Assembly (NCBI GenBank): GCA_963714145.1
Contig: OY970235.1
Coordinates: 9,052,001-9,116,000, forward strand
DNA: 64,000 nucleotides
Origin: JBBWZH01 sp035544115
GTDB lineage: Bacteria; Actinomycetota; Actinomycetes; Mycobacteriales; CADCTP01
Direction: 5' to 3'
Part shown: positions 17,196 to 27,264 of the stretch, piece after piece
How the letters are laid out: each line of letters starts with the position of its first letter
How positions within the stretch are numbered: position 1 is the first letter of the stretch
Program-made: the position numbers and the translations under genes
The notes under the pieces: generated by a model
Told to the model about the DNA's origin: nothing
The model's database searches: none
What the model saw: the letters and a program-made list of their open reading frames with translations, nothing else

Positions 17196-18482
17196 ATGTC
17201 TGACACCCTGATCGCCACGGCGCACGCGGCTGCCCTGCCGGTCGAGTCGCCGGCCGACTGTCTGCGCTGCCGCAACTGTGGCGCCAGCTTCCCGCTCGGC
17301 CCGGTGCACGCCTGCGCCGACTGCTTCGGCCCGCTGGAGATCGGCTACGACAAGTCCCGGCTGGCCCAGGTCACCCGGGCCCAGATCGAGGCCGGCCCGG
17401 CGAACATCTGGCGGTACGCCGGTCTGCTGCCGGTCGGCCAGGATCCGGCGCTGCGGGTCACCCTGAACCCCGGCTACACCCCGCTCGTCCGGGCCGACCG
17501 GCTGGCCGCCGAGCTGGGCATGCGCTCGCTCTGGGTCAAGGACGACAGCGCCAACCCGACCCACTCGTTCAAGGACCGGGTGGTCTCGGTGGCGCTGACC
17601 GCCGCCCGCCAGCTCGGCTTCGAGCGGGTGGCCTGCGCGTCCACCGGCAACCTCGCCAACTCGGTGGCCGCGCACGCGGCCCGCAACGGGCTGGCCTCGG
17701 TGGTGTTCATCCCGGCCGACCTGGAGACCGCGAAGGTGGTCCAGACCGCGGTGTACGGCGGCACGCTGGTCGCGGTCGACGGCTCCTACGACGACGTGAA
17801 CCGGCTCTGCGCGGAGCTGGCCGAGACCGACGAGTACGAGGCGACGGCGTTCGTCAACGTGAACGTCCGGCCGTACTACGCGGAGGGGTCCAAGACGCTC
17901 GGGTACGAGGTTGCCGAGCAGCTCGGCTGGCGGCTGCCGGCGCAGGTGGTCATCCCGATGGCGTCCGGCTCGCTGCTCACCAAGGTGGACAAGGCCTTCC
18001 GTGAGCTGATCGAGATCGGCCTGGTCGACCAGGAGCCCTGGCGGGTGTTCGGGGCCCAGTCGTCGGGCTGCAACCCGATCTCCACCGCGTTCGCGGCCGG
18101 GCAGGACACGATCACCCCGGTCCGGCCGACCGGCATCGCCAAGTCGCTGAACATCGGCAACCCGGCCGACGGCCCGTACGCGTTGGACGCGATGCGGCGC
18201 ACCGGCGGCGCGGTGGCCGACGTCGGCGACGACGAGATCCGGGCCGGGATCGACCTGCTGGCCCGGACCGAGGGGATCTTCGCCGAGACCGCCGGCGGCG
18301 TGGTGGTCGCGGTGCTGCGCCGGCTGCTCGCCGCCGGGCAGCTCGACCCGGCCGCGGAGACCGTCATCTTCAACACCGGCGACGGGCTGAAGACGCTGGA
18401 CGCGGTGGCCGCGCGGTTCGGTCCGTCGGTGACCGTCCGGCCCACGCTGCGGGCGGCCAGGGAAGCCGGCCTGATCGGCTGA
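17196..18482 (+). CDS. thrC: Threonine synthase
   Basis: 428 residues; PLP enzyme that turns O-phosphohomoserine into threonine and phosphate. The N-terminus holds a zinc-ribbon-like CRNCG...CADC pair typical of the plant/actinobacterial class. The PLP lysine is in NPTHSFKDRVV; ACASTGNLANS is the phosphate-binding loop, and TEGIFAETAGG and FNTGDGLKTLD lie near the C-terminus. It is preceded by a SAM-I riboswitch, an unusual partner because thrC draws homoserine units away from methionine synthesis. Confidence 0.96.
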   Translation: MSDTLIATAHAAALPVESPADCLRCRNCGASFPLGPVHACADCFGPLEIGYDKSRLAQVTRAQIEAGPANIWRYAGLLPVGQDPALRVTLNPGYTPLVRADRLAAELGMRSLWVKDDSANPTHSFKDRVVSVALTAARQLGFERVACASTGNLANSVAAHAARNGLASVVFIPADLETAKVVQTAVYGGTLVAVDGSYDDVNRLCAELAETDEYEATAFVNVNVRPYYAEGSKTLGYEVAEQLGWRLPAQVVIPMASGSLLTKVDKAFRELIEIGLVDQEPWRVFGAQSSGCNPISTAFAAGQDTITPVRPTGIAKSLNIGNPADGPYALDAMRRTGGAVADVGDDEIRAGIDLLARTEGIFAETAGGVVVAVLRRLLAAGQLDPAAETVIFNTGDGLKTLDAVAARFGPSVTVRPTLRAAREAGLIG

Positions 18483-18524
18483 TCCCGGCCCGCGCGGCCG
18501 TGCCGGGTTGCGCCGGACGCGCCC

Positions 18525-18530
18525 TAAACT
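18525..18530 (+). promoter_or_regulatory. -10 box TAAACT, leaderless
   Basis: TAAACT ends six bases before the ATG at 18537, so transcription should begin at or next to the A of ATG. No ribosome binding site precedes the gene. This supports the start chosen for the DUF885 gene. Confidence 0.6.
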
Positions 18531-18536
18531 GCCGGG

Positions 18537-20270
18537 ATGACCGCCATCGACCGGGCCGCCGACCTTGCCGACCTCGCTGACCGTGCCTGGGATGCGGTCA
18601 TCGCCAGCCAGCCGATGCTGGCCACGGCGTACGGCGACCGCCGCTTCGACACCCAGGTCGACGACCTCAGCCCCGCCGGCGGGGCTGCGGTCCGGGGGCA
18701 GCTGACCAGGCTGCGGGCCGAAGCGGCGGCGCTGCCGGCCGACGATCTCGGGCCGGCCGACCGGGTCACCCGCTCCGCCCTGCTCGGCTTTCTGGACAGC
18801 GAGATCGCCGAACACGACCGCCGGCTGGCCGGCTGGGGGATCGACCCGCTCGGCGCGCCGCAGGTCTCGCTGCCCAACCTGGCCGCGCTGCACCCGGTCG
18901 CCGACCCGGCCCAGGGCCGGGACATGGTGGCCCGCTGGCAGGCCATCGGCCCGCACATCGACCAGTACGCGGCGAACCTGCGGGCCGCCCTGGCCGACGG
19001 GCTGGTCGCCCCGGCGGTGCTGGTCCGCAAGGCGATCGGGCAGCTGGACCGGCTGCTCGCCGAGCCGCCGGCCGGGTGGACGCTGACCGAACCGGCCCGG
19101 GAGCAGCGGCCGGGGTGGCCGGCGGCCGAGCGGGACCGGTTCGCCGCCGAGCTGACCGCCGCGGTCGCCGACCGGGTGGCGCCGGCGTTCGTCCGGCTGC
19201 GGGCGGTGCTGACCGACGAGGTGCTGCCGGCGGCCCGGCCGGACGACCGGCCCGGCCTCGGGCACCTGCCCGGCGGCGCGGCGGCGTACCAGCTGGCGCT
19301 GCGCGGCTTCCTCTCCCGCGACGTGCCGCCCGACGATCTGCACCGGCTCGGGCTGGCCGAGCTGGACCGGGTCGATGCCGAGCTGACCGACCTCGGCGGC
19401 CGGCTGTTCGGCACCCGCGACCTGGCCGGTGTGCTGGATCGGCTGCGGTCCGACCCGGCGCTCCGGTTCGCCGACCGGGACGAGGTGCTGGCCACCGCGG
19501 TCGCCTCCACCGCCCGGGCCGAATCCGCGCTGGACGGCTGGTTCGGGCTGCGGCCACCGGCGCCGTGCGAGGTCACCGCGATGCTGCCGCACGAGGAGGC
19601 CACCGCGCCGGCCGCGAAGTACTACCCGCCGGCCCCGGACGGCAGCCGCCCCGGCCGGTACTACGTCAACCTCTCGCTGCCCGAGCAGCGGCCCCGGTAC
19701 GACGCCGAGGCGCTCGCGTTCCACGAGGCGGTGCCCGGTCATCACCAGCAGATCGCCGTGGCCCAGCAGCTCGACCGGTTGCCCACGTTCCGCCGGCTCG
19801 GCATGGTCACCGTGTACGTCGAGGGCTGGGGGCTTTACGCGGAGCGGCTGGCCGACGAGATGGGCCTCTACTCCGGTGACCTGGACCGGCTCGGCATCCT
19901 CTCGTTCGACTCCTGGCGGGCCTGCCGGCTGGTGGTGGACACCGGCCTGCACGCGCTGGGCTGGTCCCGGCAGCAGGCGATCGACCTGCTGGCCAGGCAC
20001 AGCGCGGTCAGCCTGCGGGACATCACGGTCGAGGTGGACCGCTACATCGGCTGGCCCGGGCAGGCCACCGCGTACAAGTTCGGCCAGTTGGAGCTGCTCC
20101 GGCTGCGGGCCGAGGCGCAGCGGCGGGCCGGCGACCGGTACGACGTGCGGGCCTTCCACGACGCCGTGCTGGGCTCCGGCGCGCTGCCGCTGACCGCCCT
20201 GCAAGACGTGGTGCGGCAGGCTTTTCCGGCCCCCGGCGAGGGCGCCGGAAGGCCCGCCGACGCCGGCTGA
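18537..20270 (+). CDS. DUF885-family (putative metallohydrolase)
   Basis: 577 residues. The DUF885 signature AFHEAVPGHHQQIA is at about residues 397-410, with a second EGWGLYAERLADEMGLY motif and YKFGQLELLRLRAEAQ near the end; the histidines and glutamates look like a zinc site (HExxxxH-like). Members are annotated as peptidases but without firm biochemical proof. No signal peptide, so cytosolic. Leaderless start as described for the box at 18525. Confidence 0.9.
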   Translation: MTAIDRAADLADLADRAWDAVIASQPMLATAYGDRRFDTQVDDLSPAGGAAVRGQLTRLRAEAAALPADDLGPADRVTRSALLGFLDSEIAEHDRRLAGWGIDPLGAPQVSLPNLAALHPVADPAQGRDMVARWQAIGPHIDQYAANLRAALADGLVAPAVLVRKAIGQLDRLLAEPPAGWTLTEPAREQRPGWPAAERDRFAAELTAAVADRVAPAFVRLRAVLTDEVLPAARPDDRPGLGHLPGGAAAYQLALRGFLSRDVPPDDLHRLGLAELDRVDAELTDLGGRLFGTRDLAGVLDRLRSDPALRFADRDEVLATAVASTARAESALDGWFGLRPPAPCEVTAMLPHEEATAPAAKYYPPAPDGSRPGRYYVNLSLPEQRPRYDAEALAFHEAVPGHHQQIAVAQQLDRLPTFRRLGMVTVYVEGWGLYAERLADEMGLYSGDLDRLGILSFDSWRACRLVVDTGLHALGWSRQQAIDLLARHSAVSLRDITVEVDRYIGWPGQATAYKFGQLELLRLRAEAQRRAGDRYDVRAFHDAVLGSGALPLTALQDVVRQAFPAPGEGAGRPADAG

Positions 20271-20480
20271 GACCGGCCGCGGCGTCTGTCCGGAAGGGCT
20301 GCCCCAGCCTCCCGGGATCGTGTACCGTCCGCACCGGTCGTAGTTCGGTTTCGGTACGAAGTTCTCCGGCTGCGGGGTTCTCCACCCCGAATGGCGGGCG
20401 TACGCAGTAGGTGCGGGACCGGTGACGAAGACCCGGGTCTCGTGCGGTGCGGGGCCTGATCGCCAGAGGTAGGAGAGCAC

Positions 20481-20684
20481 GTGGCACAGGGCACCGTGAA
20501 GTGGTTCAACGCCGAGAAGGGGTACGGCTTCATCGCCGTGGACGGCGGCCAGGACGTCTTCGTGCATTACTCGGCCATCCAGATGGATGGCTACAAGTCG
20601 CTGGACGAGGGCCAGCGGGTCGAGTTCGAAGTCGCTCAGGGCAACAAGGGTCCACAGGCGGACGCGGTCCGGCTCCTCGTCTGA
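20481..20684 (+). CDS. Cold-shock protein (CspA type)
   Basis: 67 residues, one cold-shock domain. RNP1 reads KGYGFIA and RNP2 DVFVHYSAI, both with the aromatic RNA-binding residues. Acts as an RNA chaperone. GTG start at 20481 with AGGAG nearby. The 210 bases before it hold no gene and probably carry its promoter and a structured leader, as is common for csp genes. Confidence 0.96.
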   Translation: MAQGTVKWFNAEKGYGFIAVDGGQDVFVHYSAIQMDGYKSLDEGQRVEFEVAQGNKGPQADAVRLLV

Positions 20685-20707
20685 ACCAAGGTTCCTGAGT
20701 GGCCCTT

Positions 20708-20726
20708 GCCCGCGGAGAGCGCGGGC
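20708..20726. terminator. Hairpin after csp
   Basis: GCCCGCG, loop GAGAG, CGCGGGC: a perfect 7-bp stem 24 bases after the csp stop. There is no U-tract, as usual for high-GC actinomycetes. Confidence 0.5.
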
Positions 20727-20834
20727 GGGGGTCACTCGCTTGTGTTTGCCGCGGGGCCGGCACCCGCGAACCCCACGGGCGTCAGGTGGCGGTTCGCCCG
20801 GTGCGGCCGCCCGCTCCACCGGGGCATGTCAGCG

Positions 20835-20862
20835 GAGCCCGGGTCCTCGCGGACCCGGGCTC
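20835..20862. terminator. Strong bidirectional hairpin terminator
   Basis: GAGCCCGGGTCC, tetraloop TCGC, GGACCCGGGCTC: a perfect 12-bp stem between the convergent csp and FtsX-permease genes. It could stop transcription from both sides. Confidence 0.75.
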
Positions 20863-20942
20863 CTACCCGTCAGGGGCCCCTACCTTGCCGGCCGAGCTCC
20901 GTGCTTGCCGAGCCGCTTGCCGGCTGAAGCACCGCCGGTGGC

Positions 20943-23516
20943 TCAGGCCAGCCGGCGGACCATCGGCAGGCGGGGGCGGGTCGCACCGCCCGCCACCAGG
21001 ACGCCGAGCGCCGGTACCCCCAGGCCGATCGCGAGCAGCGCCGGCCACGGCAGCACCAGCGGGTAGCCGGTCTGGGTCAGCACGACGATCCGGCCCACCG
21101 CGGCACCCAGCAGTAGCCCGGGCAGCGCACCCAGGCCGCCGATCAGGCCCGCCTGCCAGGCCGCCAACGCCCGCCGCCGGCGCGGGGCGGCGCCGATCGC
21201 GGCCAGCGTGGCCAGGTCGGCCTGCCCTTCGGCGGCGGACAGCGCCACCGAGATCAGCACGCCGGCCAGTGTGATCAGCCCGGCCACGCCGACCAGGATC
21301 AGGATGCCCAGCCGGTACGGCGCCCCGTAGCCGCGTTCGACGGTGAGGTTCACGCCGTCGTTGAGCACGCCGCGGGCCCGGTCCTCCTCCGCTCCGGTCG
21401 GCGGCCGGCTGGTCGTGATCAGCACGAACGAGACCGTGGTGCGGATCTTCGCCTGGGCGATCAGGCTGTCGGGCAGCACCACCGAGGGCAGCCCGTCGTA
21501 CGGGAGATCGTCGGCGAACTGCACCGCCGGGACGCTGCGCCACCGGTCGGCGCCGCGGAACAGCCGCAGCTGGCCGTGGTCGAGCACACAGTTGCTGAAC
21601 GCCACGGCCTTGCCGCTGGCCAGCGCGGCCCGGACCGCGTCCGCCCGGGGCCCGGCCAGCACCACCGCCAGGTCCGTCCCGGCGCCGACCGCGGCGGCGT
21701 TGACCGGGCTGCATCCCGGGCCGCGAGGCTGGTCTCCGACGTCGATGGACAGCTGGTCCCCGGCCGGCCCGACCGAGGACCACCGCACCGGGAGCACCCG
21801 CCCGCCGGGCAGTTCGGCCGCGGCGGCCTGAGCGCCGGCCAGCAGGTCGGCCTCCGAGGTGTTGCCGGTCGTGTACATCGACACCGCGCCGATCGGCGCC
21901 GCTGGCCGGTACTGCGCCCGGTCGTGCCGGTCGTAGCTGGCGACCGCGAACAGCACCGCGACCGAGCCGGTCACCGCCACCATCGCCGCCGCGACCGCCG
22001 GCCCGGTGCGGTGCCGGTGCCGGGCCGCGTCCCGTACCGCCAGCCGGCCGGACAGCGGCAGCCGGCCGGCCACCCGGCCCACCAGCCCGACCAGCGCCGG
22101 CGCGGCCAGCGCCAGCCCGGCGATCGCCAGCCCGAAGCCGACGGTCATGGCCAGCGCGTACGGCACGGTGTCCGGCACCGTCTGCCGTTGGGCGGCCGTC
22201 ACGGCGGCCGCGTGCCAGCCCCGCGCCGCCACGACCGCGACCGCCAATCCGGCCAGCATCGCGACCGCCGCGCCGATGATCGTCCGGCGGCCGCGTTCCC
22301 GGCTCGGCCGCCCGTACCGGCCGGCCAGCGCGGCCAGCACCGGCACCCGGCCCGCGCTGCGCGCCGGTAGCGCCGCCGCCAGCACGCTGGTCAGCACACC
22401 GACGCCGATCAGCACGGCCAGGTCGCGCGGGCCGACGGCCAGCCCGTCGAAATCGCGGTTGGCCAGGTTCTGCCAGAACGGCAGGCCGGCGAACACCGCG
22501 CCCACGGCCAGCAGCGCCGCGCCGGCCGAACCGATCAGGCCGAGCACCACGCCGTGGGTGAGCACCAGCCGGCGCGCGTCGGCCGGCCGGCCGCCGGTGG
22601 CCAGCACCAGCGCGAACTCGCGCACCCGCCGGCGGGCGGTGACCGCGAAGGCGGTACCGGCCAGCAGCACCACCTCGATCAGGCCCAGCCCGACGATCAG
22701 CACCGCGATCGACAGCAGGTCGGCGGTGCCGGACAACCGCTGTTCGCCCCACCGCTCGGGGTGCAGCACCCGGTCCCGGGACCGTACCTCCACGCCCAGG
22801 CCGGCCAGCCGGTCGGCGAACGCCCGGTCGGCCACCGCGTCACCGGGCAGGTCGATCAGGTAGCTGAACCGCTGCGGCGGGTCGGCCGAGCCGGCTCCGA
22901 TCCAGCCCGGCAGCCCGTAGGCCTGCTGGCAGCCACGGCAGCCGGAGTCGGCCAGCCCGACCACCCGCAGCGCCCCGGGCCGCTGCCGCAGCCGCACCTC
23001 GTCCCCTGGCCGGACGCCGAGCCGGCTGGCCAGCGTCGGCGACAGCGCGACCTCACCGGGCCGCGCCGGCAGCGTGCCGGACCGCAGCTTCGTCATCCCG
23101 GTGGTGATCGGGTCGTCGGTGTGCAGTTCGGCGCCGTCGGCCAGGACCGTCCGGTCGCCGTGCGCGAAGCGGACGCTGCGCCGGCCCGGGTGGTCGACCA
23201 GCCGGGTACCGGCCGGCAGCAGCGCGGGCAGCTTGACGGTGGCCGGATCCCGCTGGGCCGGCAGGGTGCCGTCGGCGGAGCCGTACGGCTCGTACCGGAC
23301 CCGGTCGGTGACGACCACGACGCCGTCGGCCGTACCGAAATCGTGGCTGGCGTTGGTCGCGGGCCGGGTCGAAGCCGTCCGGGCCAGCGTGTCGACGAAG
23401 GTGGCGGCGAATACCGGGACGCCGACCAGCGCGCCGACCAGCACGGTGCGGCCGGGGTAGCGGCGGGCGGTGCGCCAGGCGATCCGCAGCGGCAGCCGCC
23501 AGCGGGCGCCGATCAC
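20943..23516 (-). CDS. FtsX-family ABC transporter permease
   Basis: 857 residues. N-terminal membrane helix (RTVLVGALVGVPVFAATFVD), a large extracytoplasmic domain, then groups of helices as in duplicated FtsX/MacB-like permeases. GTG start at 23516 overlaps the ATPase stop (GTGA), so the two are translationally coupled. With the PadR regulator upstream this is a classical PadR-ABC unit; such pairs export peptides or antibiotics or sense envelope stress. Substrate unknown. Confidence 0.9.
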   Translation of the reverse strand: MIGARWRLPLRIAWRTARRYPGRTVLVGALVGVPVFAATFVDTLARTASTRPATNASHDFGTADGVVVVTDRVRYEPYGSADGTLPAQRDPATVKLPALLPAGTRLVDHPGRRSVRFAHGDRTVLADGAELHTDDPITTGMTKLRSGTLPARPGEVALSPTLASRLGVRPGDEVRLRQRPGALRVVGLADSGCRGCQQAYGLPGWIGAGSADPPQRFSYLIDLPGDAVADRAFADRLAGLGVEVRSRDRVLHPERWGEQRLSGTADLLSIAVLIVGLGLIEVVLLAGTAFAVTARRRVREFALVLATGGRPADARRLVLTHGVVLGLIGSAGAALLAVGAVFAGLPFWQNLANRDFDGLAVGPRDLAVLIGVGVLTSVLAAALPARSAGRVPVLAALAGRYGRPSRERGRRTIIGAAVAMLAGLAVAVVAARGWHAAAVTAAQRQTVPDTVPYALAMTVGFGLAIAGLALAAPALVGLVGRVAGRLPLSGRLAVRDAARHRHRTGPAVAAAMVAVTGSVAVLFAVASYDRHDRAQYRPAAPIGAVSMYTTGNTSEADLLAGAQAAAAELPGGRVLPVRWSSVGPAGDQLSIDVGDQPRGPGCSPVNAAAVGAGTDLAVVLAGPRADAVRAALASGKAVAFSNCVLDHGQLRLFRGADRWRSVPAVQFADDLPYDGLPSVVLPDSLIAQAKIRTTVSFVLITTSRPPTGAEEDRARGVLNDGVNLTVERGYGAPYRLGILILVGVAGLITLAGVLISVALSAAEGQADLATLAAIGAAPRRRRALAAWQAGLIGGLGALPGLLLGAAVGRIVVLTQTGYPLVLPWPALLAIGLGVPALGVLVAGGATRPRLPMVRRLA

Positions 23517-24325
23517 CGGGCCGGCCCGCCAACCGCCCCGCCGGCCGCACCGCCACCCGCACCGGCGGGCAGCAGCGACTCGGCCGGCGGCAGCGGCGCG
23601 GTCTCGTCCACCACCACGCCGTCGCGCAGGAACACGACCCGGTCCGCCCAGGCGGCCAGCCGGGGCTCGTGGGTGACCAGCACGCCGGCCACGCCGGCGT
23701 CGCAGCGGGACCGGATCAACCGCAGCACCGCCTCGCCGTTCTCCGAGTCCAGCGCGCCGGTCGGCTCGTCGGCCAGCAGCAGCTTCCGCTCGCCCACCAC
23801 GGCCCGGGCGATCGCCACCCGCTGCTGCTGGCCGCCGGACATATCCTCGGGGAACCGGTCGGCCAGGTCGGCCACCTCCAGCGCGGCCAGCGCGGCCAGC
23901 GCCGCCCGCCGGGCCCGCCGCACCGGCACGCCGTCCAGCTCGTGCGGCAGTGCCACGTTCTCCGCCGCGGTCAGCGCCGGGATCAGGTTCAGGTCCTGGA
24001 AGACGTACCCGATCGAGCGGCGGCGCAGCGCCGCCGTCGCGGCCGGGCTGGCGGTGCCCAGATCCACGCCGGTGACCAGGACGGTGCCGCTGGTCGGCCG
24101 GTCCAGCCCGCCGGCCAGGGTGAGCAGCGTCGACTTGCCCGAGCCGGACGGCCCCATCACCGCGACCAGTTCGCCGGCCCGGACGGCCAGCGACACCTCG
24201 CGCAGCGCGTGCACCTCGGTGCTGCCCTGGCCGTGCACCCGGCTGACCGCACGCAGTTCAAGCACCGGCGGGCCGCCCGGCACCCGGCCCGGCCCGGCCG
24301 CCGCGGCCGGTGCCGGGGCGCTCAC
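23513..24325 (-). CDS. ABC transporter ATP-binding protein (LolD/MacB type)
   Basis: 270 residues. Walker A GPSGSGKST, signature MSGGQQQRVAIARA and Walker B LLLADEPTGALD are all intact; the FQDLNLIPALTAAENV Q-loop is typical of the MacB/LolD class. GTG start at 24325. Powers the permease downstream, with which it shares a GTGA overlap. A Gly/Ala-rich tail follows the domain. Confidence 0.95.
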   Translation of the reverse strand: MSAPAPAAAAGPGRVPGGPPVLELRAVSRVHGQGSTEVHALREVSLAVRAGELVAVMGPSGSGKSTLLTLAGGLDRPTSGTVLVTGVDLGTASPAATAALRRRSIGYVFQDLNLIPALTAAENVALPHELDGVPVRRARRAALAALAALEVADLADRFPEDMSGGQQQRVAIARAVVGERKLLLADEPTGALDSENGEAVLRLIRSRCDAGVAGVLVTHEPRLAAWADRVVFLRDGVVVDETAPLPPAESLLPAGAGGGAAGGAVGGPAR

Positions 24326-24437
24326 CGGGCCACCTGGTTCGCTCCGGCCGGCCGCACAGCCGACGCCTTCCCTCCGCCTCCCGGCAGCTTCGCTGGCGGG
24401 ACGCTACGGTCCAGGCGCCGCCGCGGCCAACCTGCCC

Positions 24438-25046
24438 TCATCGGGCCACCTCCGGCTCGTCAGCCACGGCGTCGGCGTCGGTGGCCGTGCCGGCGGCGGC
24501 GTCGGCCGTGGTGGCGGTGGTGGTCCGCTGGTGGGCGGCCCGGGCGAGGCGGGCCTCGCTGTGGTCCAGCCAGCGGATCTCGGCCTCCGCCTGGAAGACC
24601 AGCGAGTCGAGCACCAGCAGCCAGGAGAGATCGTCGACCGGGTCGGCGCCGGCCTTGAGCCGGGCGTACTCCTGCATCGCCCGCATGGTGGCCGTCCGCT
24701 GGACCTGGATCACGTCCCGGACGTCGGCGACCGGCGAGCCGACGGCGAGCGCGAGCTTGATCGCCAACTCGTCCCGGGCCGGCGCGGCCCGGCTGACCGG
24801 GCTGCGGAACCAGTCGGCCACGGCGCCCCGGCCGGCGTCGGTGATCTGGTAGGTGGCATGCCCGGCGCCATCATCGCCGACCGCCGCCACCAGCCCGTCA
24901 CGCTGCAACCGGGTGAGTGTGGTGTAAATCTGGCCGATGTTCAGCGGCCAGGTGCCGCCGGTCTGGTCCTCCAGCCGGGCCCGCAGCTGGTACCCGTAGC
25001 TGGGCCCGTCCGCGAGCAGGGTGAGCAATCCATGGCGTACCGACAC
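24438..25046 (-). CDS. PadR-family transcriptional regulator
   Basis: 202 residues. An N-terminal PadR winged helix (SVRHGLLTLLADGPSYGYQL, then GQIYTTLTRLQRDGLV) and a C-terminal helical dimerisation domain (Vir_act_alpha type), ending in an Ala/Thr-rich tail. GTG 25046 is chosen because GGGAGG lies just upstream; an open frame extends further but carries no family similarity. First gene of the ABC operon, which it probably represses. Two palindromes lie 25-48 bases upstream of its start. Confidence 0.9.
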   Translation of the reverse strand: MSVRHGLLTLLADGPSYGYQLRARLEDQTGGTWPLNIGQIYTTLTRLQRDGLVAAVGDDGAGHATYQITDAGRGAVADWFRSPVSRAAPARDELAIKLALAVGSPVADVRDVIQVQRTATMRAMQEYARLKAGADPVDDLSWLLVLDSLVFQAEAEIRWLDHSEARLARAAHQRTTTATTADAAAGTATDADAVADEPEVAR

Positions 25047-25070
25047 GTAGTCCTCCCGACCCACGAAGCT

Positions 25071-25094
25071 ATACCGAGTATGTATACCAGGTAT
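25071..25094. promoter_or_regulatory. Two adjacent palindromes, probable PadR operator
   Basis: ATAC-CGA-GTAT at 25071-25081 and ATACC-A-GGTAT at 25084-25094, both perfect and 13 bases apart centre to centre. They form the only AT-rich patch in front of the padR gene and overlap its likely -10 region, so binding would shut off the padR-ABC operon. Confidence 0.65.
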
Positions 25095-25122
25095 GCAGCA
25101 GGGAGGGGAGAGGTGCCGCTGT

Positions 25123-25149
25123 CTTGCACTCGGCACCCGTGAGTGCTAA
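25123..25149. promoter_or_regulatory. CIRCE element 1 (HrcA operator)
   Basis: CTTGCACTC-N9-GAGTGCTAA; the right arm is a perfect match to the CIRCE consensus (TTAGCACTC-N9-GAGTGCTAA), the left matches 7 of 9 positions. A TTGCAC -35-like box falls inside the left arm. Confidence 0.9.
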
Positions 25150-25157
25150 ACCTGGAT

Positions 25158-25184
25158 CTGGCACTCAAGCTACGAGAGTGCTAG
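25158..25184. promoter_or_regulatory. CIRCE element 2 (HrcA operator)
   Basis: CTGGCACTC-N9-GAGTGCTAG, a second copy 35 bases downstream of the first and 91 before the groEL start. It departs from consensus only at the outer bases. Confidence 0.85.
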
Positions 25185-25274
25185 GTCGGGCGGTGAGGCC
25201 CTCCATGGGGCCGTCCGTCGCGGGCACTGGTCCGGCCAGCCTCTGCGTCCGTTTACTACGGAGGACCACACCGC

Positions 25275-26900
<1,626 letters not shown>

Positions 26901-26918
26901 GTCCGACGCACTTCTCGG

Positions 26919-26948
26919 AAGGGGCGGCCCCGGTTGGGGCCGCCCCTT
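26919..26948 (+). terminator. groEL terminator hairpin
   Basis: A 13-bp perfect stem (AAGGGGCGGCCCC / GGGGCCGCCCCTT) with loop GGTT, ending in a short T run (TTTC), 19 bases after the groEL stop. Confidence 0.85.
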
Positions 26949-26988
26949 TCGCATGCCCGGCCCGGCCCAGGTCCGGCTCGACTTTCCG

Positions 26989-27019
26989 GACATCGACGTC
27001 GATATCGACTATAGATGTC
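26989..27019. other. Nested palindrome in the gap between groEL and the substrate-binding lipoprotein
   Basis: The 364-base gap 26901-27264 holds the groEL terminator and, further on, GTCGATATCGAC (26998-27009, a perfect 12-mer palindrome) flanked symmetrically by GACATC (26989-26994) and GATGTC (27014-27019). The AT-rich centre stands out. It may be the operator of the lipoprotein gene. No convincing gene fills the rest of the gap. Confidence 0.45.
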
Positions 27020-27264
27020 GGGAAGCCAAGATGATTACGCACGGCGACCGGATCTGGGTCCGGTCGAAGCGTCCGGATAGCTCCGACCGAGCCGGTGTCG
27101 CACCGGTGCCACGCCTCTGACCTGCTTCGGGTGCTCTTTGCCGAAAACCGTCCGGCTCACGCCGAGGTGCGCCACGATGCGGGCAGTGACGACATGACCG
27201 TCACTTTGCGCAGTGGTCGAATCGGGCCCGCTGGCGCGGGTGACGCCACGAGGGGCGATGGTCG

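Noticed and set aside
17113..20819. Long minus-strand open frame upstream of gpgS
   Set aside because: It is antisense to thrC and DUF885; only the last 322 codons, from GTG 16949, match a known family.
26954..27120. Small gene after groEL (ATG 26954)
   Set aside because: Begins next to the terminator hairpin, no ribosome binding site, no family signal.
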